In this document: positions 1-5,414 of the stretch, piece by piece
How positions within the stretch are numbered: position 1 is the stretch's first letter
How the letters are laid out: each line of letters starts with the position of its first letter
DNA from: Promethearchaeota archaeon
GTDB lineage: Archaea > Asgardarchaeota > Lokiarchaeia > Sigynarchaeales > SOKP01
Assembly (NCBI GenBank): GCA_014730295.1
Contig: WJIN01000182.1
Location: 1-9,826, forward strand
Length of the DNA: 9,826 nucleotides
Direction: 5' to 3'
The notes under the pieces: model-generated
Databases searched by the model: none
Told to the model about the DNA's origin: nothing
What the model saw: only the letters and a program-made list of their open reading frames with translations
Program-made: the position numbers and the translations under genes

Positions 1-32
1 AAATATATCTTATTGAACCATCTATTTTTAAT

Positions 33-42
33 AATATAAATT
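33..42 (+). promoter_or_regulatory. Putative TATA box for the Roadblock-GTPase gene
   Basis: An A/T-only element containing TATAAATT lies about 23 bases upstream of the ATG at 61. This is close to the usual archaeal TATA-to-transcription-start distance, so the mRNA may be leaderless or nearly so. No Shine-Dalgarno-like purine run precedes the ATG. In such AT-rich sequence this is only a plausible match. Confidence 0.4.
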
Positions 43-60
43 GATAAAAATTGATAAGAA

Positions 61-1626
61 ATGAGCGGCACCAATATCTCTTTGCTTTTTAAGAATTTAT
101 GTGAAAACTTTTTTCAAGTAAATCAAGATGTAGAGGCGGTAATTGTCTCTGATCGAGATGGACTGGTGATTGTGGGAGAGAAAAGAGAAGATATCAACAT
201 AGAAATTGTCTCTGTCCTTACTTCTGTAATCAATCCTGTTCTGGAACGGATACAAGATGAATTTTCTTTTCAAGAGTTTGGAACTGCCAGTTTTGATACG
301 GAAAACCATCGGTTGCTTTTTATTTCTATCGGAAAAAAGGCAACCGTAAGCTTAGTCATAGATACAATGGCATCTATTGATAAAGTCTCGCCATATGGAT
401 ATTTTCTCGCCGAAAAAATCGCGCAAATACTAAGTGCGGAGAAAGATCATATGATTCAGTTAGAAATTCCCAATTTTGAATATGAAGTTAAAAAAGCAGA
501 TCGTCTGAATAATCAGATATATGAGATGCATTTAGATACTGGAGGAAAATATCGTTTTAAATTTATCATTGTTGGCGATCATGAGGTTGGAAAGACCAGT
601 ATCGTGCGTAGATTTGTAGAAAATAAATTCTCTAGTGATTATCGAGCTACGATTGGCTTAAATATTCTCTCGCACGCCATAGACTTCTTAGGAAATGAAG
701 TAAAATTCTCAATCTGGGATATAGGAGCTCAAAAATATTTCAAACGCTTCAGGCGTACGTATTACGCGGGCTCGCAAGCCGCTTTTATAGTATTTGACCT
801 CACAAATAAAGATACTTATGAGCACATTATGGAATGGTTTACTGAAATCGACACTTATCTTGAAACGGACGAGCTCCCAATTATTATAATCGGAAATAAG
901 TCTGATTTAGAAGGTGAGCGCACAGTTGATTATCAAGAAGGTGTTGAAATTACCAATACATTATCGCAAAAGGGATTAACTAATATTTCCTACATCGAGA
1001 CGAGTGCTTTAACGGGTGATAACATCAAAGATGCCTTTAGATTGATTTCTTATCACTATATCATAAAAAGTAAGGAACTTGAAGAAGAAAGACTAAAGGA
1101 AGATGTCTTAACAGAGATGAAAAAAATCCTTCCAAATAAGGAGAAATTAAACATTTCATTCATTACCAAGAGCCCCTTTTGGAGTCCAGGACTTCAAATT
1201 TTAAATTCAATAATGTCAAACTTCAACTTAATTAGTGAATCCAAGGACAAGGATCAACATAAATTTGTATATGAAAATGGCGTAACTCTTAATAACTATA
1301 CATATGACTCCATGGATGTCAAAGGGGCAGATGGTGTTTTCTGTATTTTTGATGCCAGAAAGGAGCAACATATCTTACCAGAATGGAAAGAAATCGTAAT
1401 TGACATTATCAACACGCTTGAAGAAAAAAAGGTTGCATTAATTGGCATTCGGGTATCCTCGGATGTAAATTGGTCTAGCCTACTTGAAGAATTTGATGTA
1501 AATGAATATTTGGAAAAGAAAATGATCTCATTTTTATTTTTCAAGCTAGGAGATGAATATCGCTTTGAAATCTTTGATCAACTAAAAGTTATGTTTAGTA
1601 CGATTGAAACTCTAACTCAAACTTAA
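61..1626 (+). CDS. Roadblock/LC7 - small GTPase - degenerate GTPase fusion protein
   Basis: This 521-residue protein is probably a cytosolic GTP-dependent switch. Residues about 8-125 read as a Roadblock/LC7 domain (AVIVSDRDGLVI near 26-37, then a long helix, two strands and a C-terminal helix). Residues about 165-340 form a Ras/Rab-type GTPase: G1 GDHEVGKTS at 172-180, switch I threonine T197 in ATIG, G3 WDIGAQ at 219-224, G4 NKSD at 279-282, and G5 ETSAL at 313-317. Residues about 362-515 repeat the GTPase strand order (ISFIT 365-369, GVFCIFD 425-431, VALIGIR 458-464, ISFLFFK 489-495) but lack the P-loop lysine and NKxD, so I infer a pseudo-GTPase. No signal peptide, membrane segment or C-terminal prenylation cysteine is present. 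The ATG at 61 is the first in frame after stops at 52 and 55. Roadblock proteins such as MglB regulate small GTPases in trans, so this one may act in cis. H174, E175 and A223 are unusual in G1 and G3. The domain calls are firm for the first two domains; the biological role is unknown. Confidence 0.94.
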   Translation: MSGTNISLLFKNLCENFFQVNQDVEAVIVSDRDGLVIVGEKREDINIEIVSVLTSVINPVLERIQDEFSFQEFGTASFDTENHRLLFISIGKKATVSLVIDTMASIDKVSPYGYFLAEKIAQILSAEKDHMIQLEIPNFEYEVKKADRLNNQIYEMHLDTGGKYRFKFIIVGDHEVGKTSIVRRFVENKFSSDYRATIGLNILSHAIDFLGNEVKFSIWDIGAQKYFKRFRRTYYAGSQAAFIVFDLTNKDTYEHIMEWFTEIDTYLETDELPIIIIGNKSDLEGERTVDYQEGVEITNTLSQKGLTNISYIETSALTGDNIKDAFRLISYHYIIKSKELEEERLKEDVLTEMKKILPNKEKLNISFITKSPFWSPGLQILNSIMSNFNLISESKDKDQHKFVYENGVTLNNYTYDSMDVKGADGVFCIFDARKEQHILPEWKEIVIDIINTLEEKKVALIGIRVSSDVNWSSLLEEFDVNEYLEKKMISFLFFKLGDEYRFEIFDQLKVMFSTIETLTQT

Positions 1627-1698
1627 ATAAATAAGCGAATAGTTTTCTTTTATAAGTGTCTTCAATTACTAAATTAATAAAAGAGAAGTTTGTATGTA

Positions 1699-1718
1699 TT
1701 TGTTTTATTTTATTTTTT
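1699..1718 (+). terminator. T-rich terminator tract of the Roadblock-GTPase gene
   Basis: A thymidine-rich stretch with runs of four, four and six T follows the GTPase stop by about 75 bases. No stem is evident, which fits archaeal poly-T termination. It overlaps the last codons of the convergent dehydrogenase gene, so the two transcripts probably overlap at their 3' ends. On the opposite strand the spacer has only a weak T-rich stretch near 1674-1684. Confidence 0.45.
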
Positions 1719-2777
1719 CAATTTAGATTTTAATTTTGTTGAGATCAAATCTCCCATCTGATTAGTGGAAAGAGTACCTAAATTGTTACTTTCGATATCA
1801 ATTGTTCTCCCTTCTGTAAGTGCTTCTTGCACTGAAACTTCAATCAATTCTGCAATCTTCGGCAGTTTAAACGACTCTTCCATCATTAATTTAACGCTTA
1901 ATATTGCACCAATAGGATTAGCAACATTTCTTCCCGCGATATCTGGTGCGGAGCCATGAATTGGTTCATACATAGAAACTTTTCCGGGGTGAATATTTCC
2001 GCTGGAAGCCATTCCTAAACTTCCTATTAAAAAGGCACCCTCATCGCTAATAATATCACCAAAGAGGTTTCCAGTAACTACAGTTTCATAGGAATAGGGT
2101 GCTCTAATTAACCATTGACAAAATGCATCTATATAGACATTTTCTTTTTGCAGCTCCTTATATTCCTGCCCTATTTCTTCAAATATTGTTCGCCATAATT
2201 GGCTTGGTTTTAATATGTTTGCCTTATCAACAGAAGTAATTTTGCGATGTTTATATCGTTTTGCTGCCTCGAACGCATATCGTATAATTCTTTGACACCC
2301 CTCTCTGGTGTAGATCATATCGTTTATCGCAACCTTATCTTTCATAATCCCGCCAATATTGGCATAAAGCCCCTCTGTATTTTCTCTTATAATGGTAATA
2401 TCAATACCCTTTCCGATATATTCATCTTTCAAGGGACAGCGATCTCTTAATGGTTCATATAACTTAATTGGTCTTAGATTGACGTAGAGGTCTAAGCCTT
2501 GTCTAATTTTTAGAATCGCACTCTCTGCAACCCCTTGAGGAAGATCGGGTAGCCCTATCGCACCAAAGAGGAGAGCATCTGAATTGGCAATGGTTTTCCA
2601 AGACTTTTCGGGAAGATTAGTGCCAGTGTTTTTCCATACAGCTCCTCCCGCGGGAGCTTCTTGAAAATCGAATTCTAAATCGGTATAATCTGCGATGATG
2701 CTTAAAATCTTTATTGCTTCATCAATCACCTCGGGACCTATTCCATCTCCTCTGGTGATAGCAATTATTTTTTTCAT
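1710..2777 (-). CDS. leuB: 3-isopropylmalate dehydrogenase-like NAD-dependent decarboxylating dehydrogenase
   Basis: This 355-residue protein belongs to the isocitrate/isopropylmalate dehydrogenase family. LeuB oxidises and decarboxylates 3-isopropylmalate to 2-oxoisocaproate in leucine synthesis. Visible landmarks are the N-terminal GDGIGPEV (10-17); the substrate loop with E85, I88, L89 and R92; NLRP (100-103); RENTEGLY with R131 and Y137; VDKAN with K185; D217 in YID; FGDIISDE with D241 and D245; and EPIHGSAPDIAG (271-282). D279 in the coenzyme loop predicts NAD+ rather than NADP+. Hydrophobic I88/L89 at the gamma-carbon recognition site favour isopropylmalate over isocitrate or homoisocitrate, although RENTEGLY and GNIHPG also occur in other branches of the family. 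Length is normal and all catalytic residues are present. No leuA, leuC or leuD lies in the window, so pathway assignment rests on sequence alone. The gene is convergent with the GTPase gene and divergent from the peptidase gene. The family is certain; the exact substrate is less so. Confidence 0.9.
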   Translation of the reverse strand: MKKIIAITRGDGIGPEVIDEAIKILSIIADYTDLEFDFQEAPAGGAVWKNTGTNLPEKSWKTIANSDALLFGAIGLPDLPQGVAESAILKIRQGLDLYVNLRPIKLYEPLRDRCPLKDEYIGKGIDITIIRENTEGLYANIGGIMKDKVAINDMIYTREGCQRIIRYAFEAAKRYKHRKITSVDKANILKPSQLWRTIFEEIGQEYKELQKENVYIDAFCQWLIRAPYSYETVVTGNLFGDIISDEGAFLIGSLGMASSGNIHPGKVSMYEPIHGSAPDIAGRNVANPIGAILSVKLMMEESFKLPKIAELIEVSVQEALTEGRTIDIESNNLGTLSTNQMGDLISTKLKSKLKK

Positions 2778-2818
2778 CTATATCAATACTATGCTTTGTG
2801 ATTCTGATAAATAGTAAG

Positions 2819-2831
2819 TTATAAAAATATA
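2819..2831 (-). promoter_or_regulatory. leuB: Putative TATA box for the dehydrogenase gene
   Basis: Read on the minus strand this stretch is CTATATTTTTATA-like and sits about 42-54 bases upstream of the ATG at 2777. That would give a leader of roughly 20 bases. It lies in the 207-bp divergent spacer shared with the peptidase gene. Other AT-rich candidates exist nearby. Confidence 0.3.
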
Positions 2832-2951
2832 GATTCCTAAATAAATTTGAATAGTTTTCCGATTCCAATTATTAAAATAACAAATTTTAAATCAAAAAAG
2901 AGATTAGAAAAGGTAATTGTACAAAAAATTGCTCAACAAAAAGATCTAGCA

Positions 2952-2960
2952 TTTTATAAT
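2952..2960 (+). promoter_or_regulatory. Putative TATA box for the M28 peptidase gene
   Basis: TTTTATAAT is centred about 29 bases upstream of the ATG at 2985, the spacing expected for a leaderless archaeal transcript. No Shine-Dalgarno-like sequence lies before the ATG, which agrees with this. Confidence 0.45.
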
Positions 2961-2984
2961 ACTGTTTAGAAGCATCGAAAAATA

Positions 2985-4226
2985 ATGAAAGAAATTCAAA
3001 TTAATTCAAAAAAAACACCCGAGTTTCAATATTTGATGAATAGATGGTGTATTCCCCGCTTAGCAGGCTCAGAAGGAAGCTTTAAAATCGTAGAACGATT
3101 AAAAGAGGATTTTGAGAGGTTTAATTTGGAATTAACTGAACAAAAGTTTTCTGTATTTAAATCTAATAAATTATTTAGATATCGAAGATTCTTTTTCACT
3201 TTTTCAATACTCTCCATACTATTTCATTTCATATTGATATATTTGTTCTGGGGGTCGGTACCAGTAGGAATTGTAGTTATTGCTTATTTGATTAAGAGTA
3301 GGTGGCTCTTTCTTAAAAAAAATCCTTGTGAACGCAGAATGGAAAAGGAATCTAATCCAAAGGAGGAGATTGCATTTTCTCAAACAAATCTTATATACCG
3401 TTTAAAACCGAGAAAGAAGAAGAGAAATACTATTATTCTAATAGCCCATCATGATAGTAAATCTCAATATCTCTCAACCTATATTCGAGCATATACTGCC
3501 CTGATTTTTATAATTTTGATCTTTTTAGAAATGCTAGCATATATTAGCGTTTTTATATTTGAGAGACAGAACCTATTTGAAACTTTACGGTTTGGGTTAA
3601 AAATATATATTTTTATTGTAGGATGGTTAACCATCTCGTTTTTTTTAACTATGGGGTCTAATTTCATTTCAAATGAATCACCTGGAGCATTAGATAATGC
3701 TTCTGGCTTATATACCTTATGGAAAACAGCTCAATATTTACATGACTCTCCACTGGATAATACAGAACTATGGATAGTGCTCACGGGAGCGGAAGAAATT
3801 GATCAAGAAGGAGCTGCTGCTTTTTTAAACAAATACCGCCCGTTTTTTACCCAAACAAATACTTTAGTTATTAATTTTGATATGATTGGCTTAAAAGACA
3901 ATCCCTTGGAAGTTGTAGATTCATTTTATATTCCCAAAGATGATTTATCTCCTATTTTACAACATGTACTATATAACTCTGCGGAAAAACTATCCGTAGA
4001 ATTGAGAGGGTGGTATTTATGGATTGGAGGTTATACAGACGGATTTCTATTTTATGAAGAGGGCTATAAAACTATCAATTTCATCACAAAAAAAGCAGGT
4101 AAATATACTCATCAGAAAAAAGATACCTACGATCATATTGATCCTAACTTAATTGATGCTCAAGCAAGCTTAAATGTTCAATTAATTAGAACAATTGATA
4201 AGAAATGGCTCTTAAATGAAGTATAA
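2985..4226 (+). CDS. Membrane-embedded M28-family zinc peptidase
   Basis: This 413-residue protein is predicted to be a two-zinc aminopeptidase-type hydrolase. All five M28 metal ligands can be assigned: H155 in AHHDS, bridging D237 in GALDNAS, E271 in GAEE (E270 as general base), D299 in FDMIG, and H376 in THQKKDT. The N-terminal M28 helix signature IPRLAGSEGS is at 23-32. Four hydrophobic segments are visible at about 69-89, 91-104, 168-192 and 206-228. They form two hairpins, one between the N-terminal M28 helix and the H155 strand and the other between H155 and D237, where soluble relatives have only about a dozen residues. The loops at 104-120 and 141-147 are strongly basic, so by the positive-inside rule the active site would face the cytoplasm. 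There is no cleavable signal peptide. An in-frame TAG at 2967 supports the ATG at 2985. The gene is divergent from leuB and followed by a 185-bp gap. Family assignment is firm; substrate and orientation are inferred. Confidence 0.92.
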   Translation: MKEIQINSKKTPEFQYLMNRWCIPRLAGSEGSFKIVERLKEDFERFNLELTEQKFSVFKSNKLFRYRRFFFTFSILSILFHFILIYLFWGSVPVGIVVIAYLIKSRWLFLKKNPCERRMEKESNPKEEIAFSQTNLIYRLKPRKKKRNTIILIAHHDSKSQYLSTYIRAYTALIFIILIFLEMLAYISVFIFERQNLFETLRFGLKIYIFIVGWLTISFFLTMGSNFISNESPGALDNASGLYTLWKTAQYLHDSPLDNTELWIVLTGAEEIDQEGAAAFLNKYRPFFTQTNTLVINFDMIGLKDNPLEVVDSFYIPKDDLSPILQHVLYNSAEKLSVELRGWYLWIGGYTDGFLFYEEGYKTINFITKKAGKYTHQKKDTYDHIDPNLIDAQASLNVQLIRTIDKKWLLNEV

Positions 4227-4328
4227 TTTGTAAAGTTCATTTAACTATCTATTTCTCCATTCAATGTTCTCTTCCTTCATGAGATTAATAGCTTCACTTC
4301 CAGAAAGCTTTATTTCATCATTGAAAAT

Positions 4329-4338
4329 ATTTATAAAT
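4329..4338 (+). promoter_or_regulatory. Candidate TATA box upstream of the ADP-ribosylglycohydrolase gene
   Basis: ATTTATAAAT lies about 75-80 bases before the proposed CTG start at 4412, implying a leader near 50 bases. A second A/T element, AAATATAC at 4392-4399, is too close to the CTG for standard spacing. Neither is compelling, and the choice depends on which start codon is really used. Confidence 0.25.
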
Positions 4339-4411
4339 CAAATGGGAATAATAATATTAGGGAATCTTATTAACTATTCAGTGGGGAAGAAAAATATACA
4401 ATAAATCAAAT

Positions 4412-5335
4412 CTGAAATCAAAATTTCTCGGGGGCATTGTCGGAAGCGCATTAGGAGATGCTATCGGAGAGATAGCATTCAGATATAATAATAAAACTGC
4501 TTTGTCTCAACAGCTTAAAACCCAAAAAATTTTAAGGTACACTGATGATACGGCGATGGCGATAGGAATAGCTGAGACCATCATCTCGAATCCAGAAAGT
4601 TGGACTACTCAAGATCTTGGAACCATTTTCCATCAGAACTATCGAAAAGAACCATATAGAGGTTACGGAATGGGCCCACCTACTATCTTCCGTAGAGTTG
4701 AGAACTCTAAGGAGAAATACCAATCTGTGGCACAAAATTTGTATCGGGGAGAGGGCTCCTTTGGAAATGGAGCTTCAATGCGTATCGCACCGTTAGGTAT
4801 TTTTTATTACGATATTGAAAATATTTATCAACTTGCGGAAAGGTCTTCACTGGCAACTCATACTCATCCACTTGGGATTGATGGGGCTGCTATTCTTGCT
4901 AAATTATTAGGTTTTTTAGTCAAAAAAAATCCGCAGAATGATGATATAACAGGCAAAATTGGTAAAATATTGGAAATGTTGGTAAATTACGCTAAGACTC
5001 GTGAATATAGAGAAAAATTAAAACAAGTGGAAAGATTATTGAGTGAAGATGTACAAATCACTGAGGCTGAATATGAATTAGGTTCCAATGTTTTAGCCCA
5101 TAAATCAGTTCCATTCAGTATCTATGCTTTTTTCAGAAATCCAAATTCATATAAGAAGGCTCTCTTAGAAACAGTATTAATTAGCCAAGACAGAGATACT
5201 GTCGGCGCAATGGTGGGTGGACTATTAGGAAGCTATGTAGGGATTAATCAGATCCCGGATGTCTGGACAGAAAAGCTAGAAAACAAAGATTATGTAACAA
5301 AATTAGCAAACAAGCTCTATAATCTGAAAAATTAA
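4412..5335 (+). CDS. ARH3-like ADP-ribosylglycohydrolase, probable CTG start
   Basis: The family removes ADP-ribose from proteins or small molecules using two Mg ions. From the proposed CTG the product has 307 residues. The landmarks resemble human ARH3 as I remember it: FLGGIVGSALGDAIG (5-19), metal-binding YTDDTAM with T44, D45 and D46, RGYGMG (83-88), SFGNGASMR (116-124), a THTHPLG motif with H150, and the second metal site DRDT with D260, D262 and T263. The first ATG/GTG/TTG in this frame is a TTG at 4502, which would delete the GSALGDAIG segment, so the gene must begin upstream. The frame is open from 4361, after a TAG at 4358, with no ATG or GTG, and the CTG at 4412 sits exactly where relatives have their initiator Met. 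A one-base error in the GGGG (4383-4386) or AAAAA (4390-4394) run could instead connect the GTG at 4381. The glutamate usual four residues after GDAxG is F23, with E20 nearby, and the usual GG before DTDT is SQ. A GH38 mannosidase follows 79 bp downstream. Family is firm; activity is uncertain. Confidence 0.87.
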   Translation: MKSKFLGGIVGSALGDAIGEIAFRYNNKTALSQQLKTQKILRYTDDTAMAIGIAETIISNPESWTTQDLGTIFHQNYRKEPYRGYGMGPPTIFRRVENSKEKYQSVAQNLYRGEGSFGNGASMRIAPLGIFYYDIENIYQLAERSSLATHTHPLGIDGAAILAKLLGFLVKKNPQNDDITGKIGKILEMLVNYAKTREYREKLKQVERLLSEDVQITEAEYELGSNVLAHKSVPFSIYAFFRNPNSYKKALLETVLISQDRDTVGAMVGGLLGSYVGINQIPDVWTEKLENKDYVTKLANKLYNLKN

Positions 5336-5345
5336 AGATATGAAT

Positions 5346-5408
5346 TTTACCAAAAAACTATATTACCATCATTCTTTTAAAAGTAGTATACACTAGGATA
5401 TTGGTAAA
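5346..5408. repeat. 8-bp inverted repeat TTTACCAA / TTGGTAAA
   Basis: Perfect complementary arms at 5346-5353 and 5401-5408 bracket a 47-base interval that contains the putative mannosidase TATA element. The downstream arm ends seven bases before the GTG start. It could be a split operator or an RNA stem, or chance in AT-rich DNA. Confidence 0.35.
5384..5392 (+). promoter_or_regulatory. Putative TATA box for the mannosidase gene
   Basis: An element containing GTATAC (5386-5391) is centred about 26 bases before the GTG at 5415, the spacing expected for a leaderless transcript. It would allow the mannosidase to be expressed separately from the upstream ADP-ribosylglycohydrolase gene. Confidence 0.35.
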
Positions 5409-5414
5409 AGTAAA

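Noticed and set aside
4245..4337. Minus-strand open frame of about 30 codons ending in NIEWRNR, with an internal ATG at 4280
   Set aside because: It looks faintly protein-like but opens after a stop, has no recognisable domain, and is too short to distinguish from chance or a decayed gene end.
4342..4404. 20-codon ATG reading frame just before the ADP-ribosylglycohydrolase gene
   Set aside because: It ends at TAA 4402 in a different frame and does not encode the family's N-terminus; only useful as a frameshift alternative.
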